Positions 1 to 9,208 of a stretch of 64,000 bases of DNA are shown here, one piece after another. The first letter of the stretch is position 1. Every line of letters begins with the position of its first letter. The translations under genes were made by a program, and so were the position numbers. The notes beneath the pieces are model-generated. The model ran no database searches. It was not told the origin of the DNA and was given only the letters and a program-made list of their open reading frames with translations. Source of the stretch: Aggregatimonas sangjinii (GTDB lineage Bacteria > Bacteroidota > Bacteroidia > Flavobacteriales > Flavobacteriaceae); NCBI RefSeq assembly GCF_005943945.1, contig NZ_CP040710.1, positions 4,199,501 to 4,263,500 on the forward strand, read 5' to 3'.

Positions 1-542
1 TGCTTTTGAATTAAAACATAATTGCATAGGGTCATCAAACATCTCAGAAGTTGTATTTTTTTATAACTATGAAAAGAGAATTAAAAGTTTCAATGCTGTT
101 CGCCCTCGCCTTTCTCGCAAGCCTGCTCATTTTATCCATCAGTTAAATCAAAGGAAACAGGGAATTACTTATGAACTCCGAGTAAAATTAGGTCGTAACT
201 ATCAAAAACAAGGTTTTTCGAACCCGCCAAGAGCATGTTCAGGAAATACCGCCATTTTTTGCCCAAATCTCTAAAGGACAAGGTGTTCGATTTTCAGGGC
301 ATACTATCAACAGAAGTTTGCACCAACGTCATCTAGATTGGTACGTTTATTGCTCTTCCCAATTCGCAAAAATAAATCGCCATGCATTATAGTTGTGAAA
401 TTGAACCCGATAAACAGTGTGGCAAAAATGCATCCGATAAAGTGAACGTTTGGTCTAACTAAACGCATTAGCTTTTATAGAGCTATTATCTTTATGCTTT
501 TGAGTTATTTTATATGCTCCGAAATCCTTTTATTTACCCGCT
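1..542. other. Intergenic region with decayed coding remnants
   Basis: No intact gene was found in these 542 bases. The stretch contains the 25-codon remnant at 69-146 (separate entry). Around 200-390 one + frame reads about 60 codons without a stop, but I recognise no family and it lacks a convincing start. The last 60 bases before 543 share short matches with bases 1-68, for example tgcttttgaatta at 1 and tgcttttgagtta near 497. This fits an old duplication that included the upstream region. Confidence 0.5.
69..146 (+). pseudogene. Truncated 5' remnant of a CotH-type lipoprotein paralogue
   Basis: The 25-codon reading frame begins MKRELKVSMLFALAFLAS and matches the signal peptide of the gene at 543 at 21 of 25 residues, then stops at a TAA where the lipobox would be completed. 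The lipobox cysteine of the intact copy is replaced by isoleucine. The codons differ from the intact copy at many synonymous positions, so this is not a fresh copy: it looks like the start of an older paralogue that lost the rest of its coding region. No recognisable CotH sequence follows before 543. Confidence 0.65.
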
Positions 543-2060
543 ATGAAAAGAGAACTCAAGATTTCAATACTATTTGCACTTGCTTTTTTGGCAAGTTTGC
601 TGATCGTATCGTGCAGCAAAGATGACACTGAGCCCCTTATTGAGCCGGAGATAGAGCAGACTGACGAACCAGACTCCTCGGGCGAACCTGTTATCGAGGC
701 GTCTACCTTGCAAAGTGCATTTATAAAGGACACCAATCGTTCGTTAATTCTTTACAATGGAAGCGATGTACAATTTCAGGGTAAAATCGTTGTAAATAGC
801 GATACACTATATTTAGAGACCACCGATACTAATTTAAAACTTGGGAAAGGGTACCCAGGAATACTTGCCAATGATACCATAACCATTTTTAGGACCGAAT
901 TGCCGATTATATCAATCGACACGAAAGGATCTGTTATAGTAGACGAGCCTAAGATTGCAAGTACTTTTCGGCTATTGCAAAACGGCGAAGTCATTCTCGA
1001 AAGCGATTTGGGTATCGAAATTAGGGGTGGTCTTTCACAGACCTTTCCGAAAAAGAGCTTTAGCATAGAGTTATGGGTTGATTCGGAAGAATCCGATACG
1101 GTAGATGCATCTTTACTTGGAATGCGTGACGATGACGATTGGATTTTGGATGGCCTTTGGAATGAACCCTTACATCTTAGAGATTATGTTTCACATGAGT
1201 TATGGCTTCGTATGGGTAGATACCCCTACAGCCAGGAAGAGAACATTACTCTTGGAATAAAACGGGAGTTCTGTGAACTTTTTATCAATAACGAGTATCG
1301 GGGGGTTTATTATCTTTCCGAGAAAATCGATAGAAAACAATTACAGCTTAAAAAATATGATGATAATACCCAGCAAGTACGAGGTGAGCTCTTTAAGGGT
1401 TCGCAATGGGACGACCCCCTTCTTTTTAGGGCTGTAACACCTTTTAGTAATTCAAGTCTGGTATGGGGTGGATATGAGGCCAAATATCCAGATGATATGG
1501 GGGAGTTGGATTGGACCAATCTACATGCCTTTACCGATTTTGTTGTGAACAACGATCAGGCAACATTTGATGCTACCATAGCGGAACGTTTGGATATTGA
1601 CAACATGGTCGATTATTTCATCTTTATGAATGTGACTTTCGCACATGACAATTGGGGTAAAAACGTTTATACCGCCCGATATGACGAAAACTCTCCTTAT
1701 TTTTTCGTGCCATGGGATTTGGATGGGACTTTTGGTAATACCTGGACAGGTGAACGTATCAATATCACTGACCAAATTTTAATCAGAAATGTGCTGTATG
1801 AGAAAATGTTGTTGAATCCCGAATATGTCTCGTCGCTCAAAACGAGATGGAACGACCTAAGGGGCAACGTACTTGCTACCGGCGAAATTCAAGGCATGTT
1901 CGATGATTCATACCAAATTTTACAAGGAAATAAAGTCTACGATCGAGAAGCAATGGTGGAAGGATTTCCATTTAATTACAGCGATCAGGAAATCGATTTT
2001 ATCAAATCGTGGATTTCCAGTAGAATGGCCTTTCTCGATGGCTATTTCGCAAATCTTTAG
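543..2060 (+). CDS. CotH kinase family lipoprotein
   Basis: This is a 505-residue predicted lipoprotein. A hydrophobic signal (residues 6-22) ends in the lipobox LLIVSC and is followed by an acidic linker. The body carries CotH-family hallmarks: CELFINNEYRGVYYLSEKID near residue 250, then DNMVDYFIFMNVT, DNWGKN and FVPWDLDGTFGN between about 352 and 402. CotH of spore formers is an atypical surface protein kinase. Bacteroidota homologues are cell-surface lipoproteins of largely unknown substrate, so kinase activity here is inferred from the family only. The start is supported by the truncated paralogue at 69, which begins with the same residues. It stands alone, about 110 bases before the arsenosugar-type genes, and has no evident link to them. 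Confidence 0.85.
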   Translation: MKRELKISILFALAFLASLLIVSCSKDDTEPLIEPEIEQTDEPDSSGEPVIEASTLQSAFIKDTNRSLILYNGSDVQFQGKIVVNSDTLYLETTDTNLKLGKGYPGILANDTITIFRTELPIISIDTKGSVIVDEPKIASTFRLLQNGEVILESDLGIEIRGGLSQTFPKKSFSIELWVDSEESDTVDASLLGMRDDDDWILDGLWNEPLHLRDYVSHELWLRMGRYPYSQEENITLGIKREFCELFINNEYRGVYYLSEKIDRKQLQLKKYDDNTQQVRGELFKGSQWDDPLLFRAVTPFSNSSLVWGGYEAKYPDDMGELDWTNLHAFTDFVVNNDQATFDATIAERLDIDNMVDYFIFMNVTFAHDNWGKNVYTARYDENSPYFFVPWDLDGTFGNTWTGERINITDQILIRNVLYEKMLLNPEYVSSLKTRWNDLRGNVLATGEIQGMFDDSYQILQGNKVYDREAMVEGFPFNYSDQEIDFIKSWISSRMAFLDGYFANL

Positions 2061-2148
2061 GTTTTTGGCCATCATTTCATAAAATAGGCGCGACGGCAAC
2101 GATTGAAATCATAGCGGATTACTTTATCGGATAGCTAAGAATTCTTCG

Positions 2149-2156
2149 TAAGTTTG
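2149..2156 (+). promoter_or_regulatory. Candidate -7 box (TAnnTTTG) upstream of the DUF2064 gene
   Basis: The octamer taagtttg fits the Bacteroidota -7 consensus TAnnTTTG and lies 17 bases before the ATG at 2173. No good TTG -33 element sits about 19-22 bases upstream; the nearest is ttta at 2123-2126. It would be the likely start of transcription for the arsenosugar-type gene set. The evidence is a single short motif. Confidence 0.35.
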
Positions 2157-2172
2157 TAGGAGCGCTGAAAAC

Positions 2173-2868
2173 ATGAACCAGAACAATACATCAAAGACGG
2201 CCATTTTGGTCTTCGCCAACTCTTCCCGAGAGGAAGTGAAGCATAAGGCTATTGCCAGAGGTGATGTTTTGTTCGACGCATTGACCAACCATACCCTTGA
2301 AACCGTTGAAAAAACACGGCTTCCCTATTTTCATTTTAGCGAAAAACACCAATTCGGCAAAACATTCGGCGAACGCTTTACGAATGCTATTCAAGCGGTG
2401 TACGATAGGGGTTTTGAACGTGTAATTACCATAGGCAACGATTCCCCACAATTAAGACCACAGCACATTACCGAGGCGGAAAGACAGCTTGAAAATAATA
2501 AGTTTGTCATCGGGCCAGCAACCGACGGGGGTTTTTATCTCATGGGATTGCATAAAGATCAGTTCGATGGTAATGCCTTCCGCCAATTGGATTGGCAGAC
2601 CTCGAAACTTTCAAAGCAACTGTTAAGTTTGGTCTCCAATACGATGCATGTGTTTCGACTACCAATGCTGTTCGATATCGATACTGTGGCCGATATCAAA
2701 TCGTTTCTTTCATACGCTTACGCTATTCCTGTTAAAATCTTTCAAATACTTCTTCAAATTTTAGAGGAAGCCGAAAAAACGTCGGCGTGTTACATATTAC
2801 GTGTAGAAAATCTTCACTTCAGATTACCCCACAACAAGGGTTCCCCCCTTCTACTTCAATCCGCTTAA
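2173..2868 (+). CDS. DUF2064 / TIGR04282-type arsenosugar-associated glycosyltransferase
   Basis: The 231-residue protein has the nucleotidyl/glycosyltransferase-like fold of DUF2064. It opens with a KTAILVFANSSREEVKHK strand near the N-terminus, then IGNDSPQLRPQHI at about 86-98 and FVIGPATDGGFYLMGL at about 112-127, with a late DIDTVAD motif. This family (rSAM/selenodomain-associated transferase 1) occurs next to ArsS-type radical SAM genes and is annotated as an arsenosugar biosynthesis glycosyltransferase; the enzyme reaction is not established. ArsS lies 8 kb downstream on the same strand, which supports the assignment. The last 30 or so residues (from TSACYILRVENL) extend past the expected domain and look non-conserved. 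SusC starts 82 bases downstream. Confidence 0.75.
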   Translation: MNQNNTSKTAILVFANSSREEVKHKAIARGDVLFDALTNHTLETVEKTRLPYFHFSEKHQFGKTFGERFTNAIQAVYDRGFERVITIGNDSPQLRPQHITEAERQLENNKFVIGPATDGGFYLMGLHKDQFDGNAFRQLDWQTSKLSKQLLSLVSNTMHVFRLPMLFDIDTVADIKSFLSYAYAIPVKIFQILLQILEEAEKTSACYILRVENLHFRLPHNKGSPLLLQSA

Positions 2869-2950
2869 ATTCCTGCCTACAGCCGAATTCGATCCTTAAG
2901 GAAGAAAATTCAGTGCGGGCCGATTGTTGTAATTCTTTTAAATACCCTTG

Positions 2951-5900
2951 ATGAAATATATTTATTTTGCAATGGCCGTTTGCTTTGCCACAACGGGCTT
3001 TTCACAAACCATTATTAATGGAACGGTAACCGATGAAAATAAGGTACCCATACCTTTTGTCAATATTTTGGCAGTGGATACCGAAACAGGAGCCACCACA
3101 GATGAAAACGGAGACTACTCCATTACCATACCTCTGAATTCGGGGGTATTGCGCTTCTCAATTCTCGGCTATACCCCTGCGGAAGTTCCTTTTGACACTT
3201 CAGGAACCTTGAATGTAACACTGACCGAAGCTTCCGAAGAACTTTCGGAGGTGGTCATCACTGCTTTAGGGGTTCGGCGCGAAACCAAGGAGCTTGGATA
3301 TGTCGTACAAAGCCTTGATTCTGAAAGTATTACTGAAGTAAAATCAATTAACTTTTTGGACAATCTTTCAGGAAAACTGGCCGGGGTAACCATCAACCAA
3401 GGGGCGACCGGCGTTGGTTCTTCCTCAAAAATCACCATTCGTGGGGAGGCCTCGTTCTCGAACAACAATCCACTTTTTGTCGTCGATGGGGTACCAATAA
3501 ACAATAATTCGGTTTTCAACTTTACCAATGAGGCGGCTGCTGGCTTTCAGGAAATTGATTTTGGGAATGGTGCCATGGAAGTAAATCCCGACGATATCGC
3601 AGAAGTTTCTGTCCTTAAAGGCCCGAGTGCCGCGGCGCTATACGGGACACGAGCATCGAACGGGGTTATCGTTATCGAAACTAAAAGTGGGGCCAAGAGC
3701 AAAGGTTTGGGCATTAGTTATAACACTAGCTTCTTTGTGGATTCCGCCTTTCGATTACCGGATTTTCAGAATACTTTCGGACAAGGAAACTCCGGTGAAT
3801 TTGCTTATGTTGATGGTTTGGGCGGCGGTACCAATGATAACATTACGTACAGCTGGGGCCCCCGATTGGATGTGGGCAACCTGATTCCGCAATTCGATAG
3901 CCCCGTTACCTTGCCGGATGGCAGTATTGTACGGGGGGGCGATACGGCTTTATATAACGGGCTGCCCATCACGGCAACGCCCTTTACCTCAAACCCCGAC
4001 AATTTGAAGAATTTTTACCAGACCGGAACGACCTTTATCAATAACATCGCGATTTCATCGGGTTTTGATAAAGGTGATATCCGGCTCTCCTTTACCGACC
4101 TCCGAAGCGAGTCGATCATTCCCGGAGTAAATCTTGATCGGCAGACCGTTAGCGCTAAATTAGGTTTTCGACCGACCGAAAAACTGCGCATCAACAGTAC
4201 GATCAGCTATATAAACTCACAAAGTGACAACCGCCCCTCGAACGGTTACGGCTCCGAAAACGTCAATTACTCTTTGGTAGCATGGGGACCGCGTTCCTTA
4301 AATATCGATAATCTTAGAAATTATTGGCAGCCCGGTCTAGAAGGCACACAACAGTACTCGTTCAATTACACCTTTTTCGACAATCCGTATTTTATACTTT
4401 TCGAAAATAGAAACTCTTTCAATAGAGACCGGGTTTTTGGAAACATATCCGCCAGCTATGATATTACGCAACACCTGACTGCCACCGTGCGCACGGGAAT
4501 GGACTATAGCAGCGAATTGCGGCAATTGCGTCGTGCATTTAGCTCCAACCGATTCAGTAATGGTGGTTATGCCGAGCACGATGTGTTTTTTAGGGAAATA
4601 AATACCGATTTCTTGATCAATTACAGTAATGTCTTCAATGATTTTAAAGTGGACGTCTCATTAGGCGGAAATCGGTTGGACCAAAAAGCATTTACCGGAC
4701 AATCGCAGACCACGTCTCTGGCGCAGCCGGGTATTTTTAGACTATCGAACGCCGCATCGCCGATTGAAGTCTTCGAATTTGAAAGCAACAAACGCATCAA
4801 TAGTTTTTATGGCATTGCCAAATTCGGATATAAAGATTTTCTTTTTGTGGATGTTACCGGCCGGAACGATTGGTCAAGTGTGTTGGCAACTCCCTTTTCG
4901 GTAGACAATACTTCTTTCTTCTATCCTTCGGTGTCCAGTAGTTTTATCCTTTCAAACGTGGTAGACCTTCCTGAGCTCGTCTCCTTCGCGAAACTCCGTG
5001 CCAGCTGGGCACAGGTCGGGAACGATACCAATGCCTACCAAACTACGGGCGCCTTTGTAGCACAAACGCCATTTAATGGTCAACCTACCTTCAGCAACCA
5101 AAATTCCATAGCGAATCCGAATCTAAGGCCGGAGCGTACCTCTTCTTTTGAGGTAGGTGCGGATATTCGTTTTTTCGGAGACCAATTGCGATTCGATATA
5201 TCGTATTATAATGCCCTGACCGAAGATCAGATCATTTCCTTGCCCATTGGAATTTCCTCCGGGTTTACCCAACAGGTAGTGAATGGTGGGAAAGTCCGTT
5301 CGAAAGGCTTGGAAATCATCGCTGGAATTTCGCCCATTATATCCGATAATTTTCGATGGAACAGCACTTTGAATTTTAGTACGAACCGTGCCACGGTCGA
5401 AGACCTCCCGCAAGAAGATGGCCGGTTAACACTGGCGTATTCTAGAATCTATGACAGCCAAAACCAAACGGTTTTTTTACAGGTAGATGAGGGAGGGCGA
5501 GTCGGGGACCTCTATGGCACGGGTTATTTGAAAAATGAGGATGGCGATTTTATCCTCACAGACGAAGGTCGTTACATTCCCGACAACAACCTGCAAAAGC
5601 TAGGCAATTACAATCCTGATTTTATCCTTGGTTTTAACAATCAGTTCAACTATAAAAATTGGAATCTAGGCTTTTTGTTCGATTGGCGACAAGGCGGAAT
5701 CATCGTTTCCAGAACCCGAGCCTTGGGTAATGTTGGCGGACAATTGGCCGAAACGGAAAACCGTCCGGAAGCGGGTATTGTTCCCGAAGGCGTGGTAAAT
5801 GTAGGTACGAACGAAGCTCCAGTATACGAGCCCAACACTGTAGCAGTTTCGGCGGAAAGTTATTATCGGCAGTTTTATGATCGCAACCATGAAGAAAACA

Positions 5901-6154
5901 ATACTTACGACGCCTCTTTCCTAAAACTGCGGCAATTCGCTATCGGCTATACCTTCGATAACTTAAATTTTTTCAATCAAAATACCAGCATAAGCCTATC
6001 CATAATCGGAAGGAACTTGTTTGCTATCACCGAGAACCCACATTTTGACCCGGAGCAACTGGCCGTGCAAGGCCAAGGCTTTATAAGCGGGATCGAAGAT
6101 ATGTCATATGCTACCACCCGAAGTTTCGGATTTAAGGCAGGGTTTAACTTTTAA
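2951..6154 (+). CDS. SusC/RagA-type TonB-dependent outer-membrane receptor
   Basis: This 1067-residue outer-membrane transporter is set to start at the ATG at 2951; the TTG just before it is unnecessary. A signal peptide ending in TTGFSQ is followed by a carboxypeptidase-D-regulatory-like domain (about 20-100), then a plug (about 110-245) with LSGKLAGVTINQGA and the SusC signature FVVDGVPINNN. A 22-strand-type barrel ends in the aromatic GFKAGFNF. Family members import glycans, peptides or other large ligands with a SusD lipoprotein, driven by TonB. The SusD partner starts 11 bases later. Substrate cannot be read from the sequence; the flanking ArsS-linked genes suggest an organoarsenical or a precursor, which is inference. 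Confidence 0.93.
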   Translation: MKYIYFAMAVCFATTGFSQTIINGTVTDENKVPIPFVNILAVDTETGATTDENGDYSITIPLNSGVLRFSILGYTPAEVPFDTSGTLNVTLTEASEELSEVVITALGVRRETKELGYVVQSLDSESITEVKSINFLDNLSGKLAGVTINQGATGVGSSSKITIRGEASFSNNNPLFVVDGVPINNNSVFNFTNEAAAGFQEIDFGNGAMEVNPDDIAEVSVLKGPSAAALYGTRASNGVIVIETKSGAKSKGLGISYNTSFFVDSAFRLPDFQNTFGQGNSGEFAYVDGLGGGTNDNITYSWGPRLDVGNLIPQFDSPVTLPDGSIVRGGDTALYNGLPITATPFTSNPDNLKNFYQTGTTFINNIAISSGFDKGDIRLSFTDLRSESIIPGVNLDRQTVSAKLGFRPTEKLRINSTISYINSQSDNRPSNGYGSENVNYSLVAWGPRSLNIDNLRNYWQPGLEGTQQYSFNYTFFDNPYFILFENRNSFNRDRVFGNISASYDITQHLTATVRTGMDYSSELRQLRRAFSSNRFSNGGYAEHDVFFREINTDFLINYSNVFNDFKVDVSLGGNRLDQKAFTGQSQTTSLAQPGIFRLSNAASPIEVFEFESNKRINSFYGIAKFGYKDFLFVDVTGRNDWSSVLATPFSVDNTSFFYPSVSSSFILSNVVDLPELVSFAKLRASWAQVGNDTNAYQTTGAFVAQTPFNGQPTFSNQNSIANPNLRPERTSSFEVGADIRFFGDQLRFDISYYNALTEDQIISLPIGISSGFTQQVVNGGKVRSKGLEIIAGISPIISDNFRWNSTLNFSTNRATVEDLPQEDGRLTLAYSRIYDSQNQTVFLQVDEGGRVGDLYGTGYLKNEDGDFILTDEGRYIPDNNLQKLGNYNPDFILGFNNQFNYKNWNLGFLFDWRQGGIIVSRTRALGNVGGQLAETENRPEAGIVPEGVVNVGTNEAPVYEPNTVAVSAESYYRQFYDRNHEENNTYDASFLKLRQFAIGYTFDNLNFFNQNTSISLSIIGRNLFAITENPHFDPEQLAVQGQGFISGIEDMSYATTRSFGFKAGFNF

Positions 6155-6164
6155 AATTAGCATA

Positions 6165-7706
6165 ATGAACTTTATATATAAATTAATAATGGTGTTTAGA
6201 GAATGGTTGTCTCCCCAAAGACGGTTTACTTTAAAAAAAGTAGCCCCTTCTGTTGTTCTCGACTACGCTCGAAAAGCCAGCTCGTGCTTATTGCTTGTGT
6301 TTGTGTTTTTCACCTCCTGTACCCAGGACTTTGAGGAAATCAATACCAATCCGAATTCCCCAGTTGCCGTACAGCCCAGTTTGCTATTGCGTCAGGTCGT
6401 CTATGATTATGGGGAGCAAATGTCTTACGAAGGCTTCACGGCAGGCAATCTTTTAGGACAGTACACCACGGCTCTGGATTTTAATCTTTTCGACCGGCAT
6501 AACCTTAAATCGCCCCAATTGGGGGGCAATCCCTGGCCTATTTTGTACACGAATCTTAGAGACAATGAAATTATGTTGAACCTAGCGCTCGAAAACGAAA
6601 CGTTTGCCGTATACGAAGGTCCGTCACGAATCATGAAAGCCTATATGGCCGCTGCATTGACCGATATTTTTGGGGACGTGCCCTATTTCGAGGCATTTCG
6701 AGGGTCTAATGCCACGGTTACTCCCATATACGATAGCCAAGAATCAATATATATGGATGAAGATGGCATTTTAGACAATTTGGATAAAGGTATCGCCGCC
6801 ATTCAAAACTATTCCGGAACTATCGCCCTTGAGGGGGATATTCTCTTTAATGGGGATTTAGATGGATGGTCGCGTTTTGCAAATTCCCTAAAAATCAAAT
6901 ACCTGATACGCATTTCGGATAAGATGGATGTTTCCCAAACCTTGCAGAATGTGGTTTCGGATGGAAATTTCATCAGCGAGAGCAATCAGAATGCAACATT
7001 CGATTTTACCGATGGCGAACCCAACAACTTCCGTTTGGCGCGTTTACGTATCGGCGATTTCAACAACTTCGTGCTGTCGGAGACGATGGATGATATCCTA
7101 ACCGAGCTCAACGACCCGAGAATCGCTACACTTTTCCGCCCTTTTGGGAATAGCATGAGCGGGGATTTCAACGGTCTTCTAAATGGTATCGATGCCTCGC
7201 AGACCTCTATCGCCCTGGCTGACTACTCCTTGGCCGGAACGATTTTTAGGGAAAATACCGGGGCTTTGGATGCCAATTTTATGACGAGCTGGGAAACCCA
7301 TTTCCTCTTGGCGGAAGCCGCCGAAAAGGGCTTGATATCCGGTGATGCACAAGAACTTTACGAGTTGGGTGTGAGCCAGGCCTTCGCCTATTGGAACGTA
7401 TCCTTACCGGAAAACTACCTCAACGCAGAGGGAGCATATGCAGCTCCGGGAACGAGTGCGCTACAGCAAATCATCACCCAAAAGTGGATAGCCAATATGA
7501 TCAACGGTTATGAAGGGTGGATTGAATATAGGAGAACAGGATTTCCGCAGTTACAAACTATTTCGGCAAGTTTAAACGACGATTTGATTCCAGTGCGCAT
7601 GCCGTATCCTGCTGAAGAAGCGGCTTTGAACAATGTAAATTACTCCAAGGCGGCAGAGGCTACCGAAGGGAACAGTATTAACGTACGGGTTTGGTGGGAC
7701 GATTAA
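6165..7706 (+). CDS. SusD/RagB-like outer-membrane lipoprotein (SusD-like_2 type)
   Basis: The protein is 513 residues from the ATG at 6165, which lies 10 bases after the SusC stop. The lipobox cysteine comes late, at about residue 52 (FVFFTSC), followed by TQDFEEINTNPNSP, a typical start of mature SusD-like_2 proteins. A helical substrate-binding body follows, with AYMAAALTDIFGDVPYFEAF and, near the end, GYEGWIEYRRTGFP. It would form the lid over the neighbouring SusC barrel. The n-region before the hydrophobic core is about 40 residues, much longer than usual for a lipoprotein signal. It includes the stretch SVVLDYARKASS encoded by a palindrome-like ctcgactacgctcgaaa motif, possibly a repeat insertion. 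Confidence 0.9.
   Translation: MNFIYKLIMVFREWLSPQRRFTLKKVAPSVVLDYARKASSCLLLVFVFFTSCTQDFEEINTNPNSPVAVQPSLLLRQVVYDYGEQMSYEGFTAGNLLGQYTTALDFNLFDRHNLKSPQLGGNPWPILYTNLRDNEIMLNLALENETFAVYEGPSRIMKAYMAAALTDIFGDVPYFEAFRGSNATVTPIYDSQESIYMDEDGILDNLDKGIAAIQNYSGTIALEGDILFNGDLDGWSRFANSLKIKYLIRISDKMDVSQTLQNVVSDGNFISESNQNATFDFTDGEPNNFRLARLRIGDFNNFVLSETMDDILTELNDPRIATLFRPFGNSMSGDFNGLLNGIDASQTSIALADYSLAGTIFRENTGALDANFMTSWETHFLLAEAAEKGLISGDAQELYELGVSQAFAYWNVSLPENYLNAEGAYAAPGTSALQQIITQKWIANMINGYEGWIEYRRTGFPQLQTISASLNDDLIPVRMPYPAEEAALNNVNYSKAAEATEGNSINVRVWWDD
6250..6281 (+). repeat. Possible REP-like insert in the SusD signal region
   Basis: The stretch around ctcgactacgctcgaaa has short inverted TCGA arms flanked by tt and aa. 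It resembles the ttcgactacgctc palindromic repeats that I recall as scattered through flavobacterial genomes. It is in frame and lengthens the signal-peptide n-region of the SusD-like protein. Only one copy is seen in this window, so repeat status is inferred. Confidence 0.3.
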
Positions 7707-7828
7707 GGAGGCAAGCTAGTTAAGCAGTTGGCCGTGCTGGTTCTATAATCATGGGAGCGCACGGAATTTATAAATATTAGGATAACATAAAATCACATTT
7801 AACAACAGCAATAGTTGAATAATTCGAA

Positions 7829-9208
7829 ATGACAACAATAGGTAACATTCTACTAGCAGACATCTCTCCTCTTGGGGTAAGGGGGATGCAGTGGGCCCTT
7901 GTCATCGCATCGAGTTTGGTGCTGTTTTTCCTATCTCCCTTGGCAAAAAATACCAATCAGTTTTTTAAAGCGGTGCATAAAAAAAAGGTGCCGAATACCT
8001 TCATGTTGATGGGTAGTCTGGTCATCTCTTGGATATTCGCCAAAAGCATCACTAATGCAGCCAATCTAGGATTGGATTATGGCCTGGTGGGCGGAGTGGC
8101 ATATGCGGGCTATTATTTTTCTTTTGCCGTGGCGGGTATCATCATCTATCGAATGCGTATTCAAGGGAATTTTACGAGTATCCATCATTTTCTAACCTTC
8201 AAATTCGGGCAAGGGGCGGTCGCCGTATTTTCCATTCTGATAGCGATACGTTTATTCAACGAGGTTTGGAGCAATACCATGGTCATCGGAACGTATTTTG
8301 GGGATATGGGCACCAGCAGTTATTATTGGTCTATTTTGGTATTTACGACGCTCACCTTGGCCTACGTGCTTAAAGGGGGGATGAGCAGTTCTATTTTTAC
8401 CGACGTCTTACAAATGGGGCTTTTTTCCGTTCTACTCATAGTAATTCTATGGAGTATTTTCAGCCAGGAGACCTCTTTTACCGCCCAAAGGATGTTGGCG
8501 TCCGGTACTTGGTCTTTTGAAATGGGATTGAACCTGTTGTTTGCGGCCGTATTACAATCGTTAAGCTATCCGTTTCATGACCCGGTGATGACCGATAGGG
8601 GGTTCTTGAGCAGTCCTAAGGTAACCTTGCGGAGTTTTTTATTGGCGGGTATCGTCGGGGCTATTTGTATCGTACTCTTTAGTGTCATCGGCATCTACGC
8701 ACAATCACAAAACATGACGGGACAAGCGGCCGTTGAAGTCGGGAAAGCCTTTGGGGTGGTCATTCTCTTGGTCATCAACTTTATCATGATTACCTCCGCC
8801 GCCTCGACCTTGGACTCTACCTTCTCCTCCTTCTCGAAATTGTTGTCGGTTGACCTCAATCTCGGGAATACCCTAAAATTTGGGCGTTGGTCGATGGTTT
8901 TGATTGCCATTTTAGGAACATTGCCCGTTTTTTTGGATGCCGAAATACTTTCTGCAACAACTATTAGCGGCACCATGGTTATCGGTTTGACTCCCGTTTT
9001 TATATTCTGGAAGACCAAAGCGCCCAAAATCAGTTTTCATTTAAGCGTTTTTTGTGGGATTTTATTCGGATTTTTGCTGATTTTCAAATGGTTCCCTCAA
9101 CAGATGATATTCACTACTGGTAAATATGCCGACCTGCTCTGGATTAATTTCTGGGGAATACTAAGTTGTGTAACCCTTTATTTGATACCCAAATGGATAA
9201 AAGGATAA
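7829..9208 (+). CDS. Sodium:solute symporter (SSS family)
   Basis: The 459-residue inner-membrane protein has about 12-13 hydrophobic segments through its whole length. The order and features fit the SSS family: an N-terminal segment, then NKKVPNTF-like loop sequence (HKKKVPNTFMLMGSL), SITNAANLGLDYG, and the central FHDPVMTDRGFLSSPK loop. It would couple sodium entry to import of a small organic solute or ion. It follows the SusC/SusD pair by 122 bases and overlaps the next gene by 16 bases, so it probably provides the inner-membrane step of the same uptake route. Substrate is unknown. Confidence 0.88.
   Translation: MTTIGNILLADISPLGVRGMQWALVIASSLVLFFLSPLAKNTNQFFKAVHKKKVPNTFMLMGSLVISWIFAKSITNAANLGLDYGLVGGVAYAGYYFSFAVAGIIIYRMRIQGNFTSIHHFLTFKFGQGAVAVFSILIAIRLFNEVWSNTMVIGTYFGDMGTSSYYWSILVFTTLTLAYVLKGGMSSSIFTDVLQMGLFSVLLIVILWSIFSQETSFTAQRMLASGTWSFEMGLNLLFAAVLQSLSYPFHDPVMTDRGFLSSPKVTLRSFLLAGIVGAICIVLFSVIGIYAQSQNMTGQAAVEVGKAFGVVILLVINFIMITSAASTLDSTFSSFSKLLSVDLNLGNTLKFGRWSMVLIAILGTLPVFLDAEILSATTISGTMVIGLTPVFIFWKTKAPKISFHLSVFCGILFGFLLIFKWFPQQMIFTTGKYADLLWINFWGILSCVTLYLIPKWIKG

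Noticed and set aside
382-462. 26-codon frame MHYSCEIEPDKQCGKN-type in the first intergenic region
   Set aside because: No start context or homology recognised. It is too short to call in decayed sequence.
2948-2950. TTG start for SusC
   Set aside because: The next codon is ATG at 2951, which gives a normal signal peptide, so the TTG is not needed.
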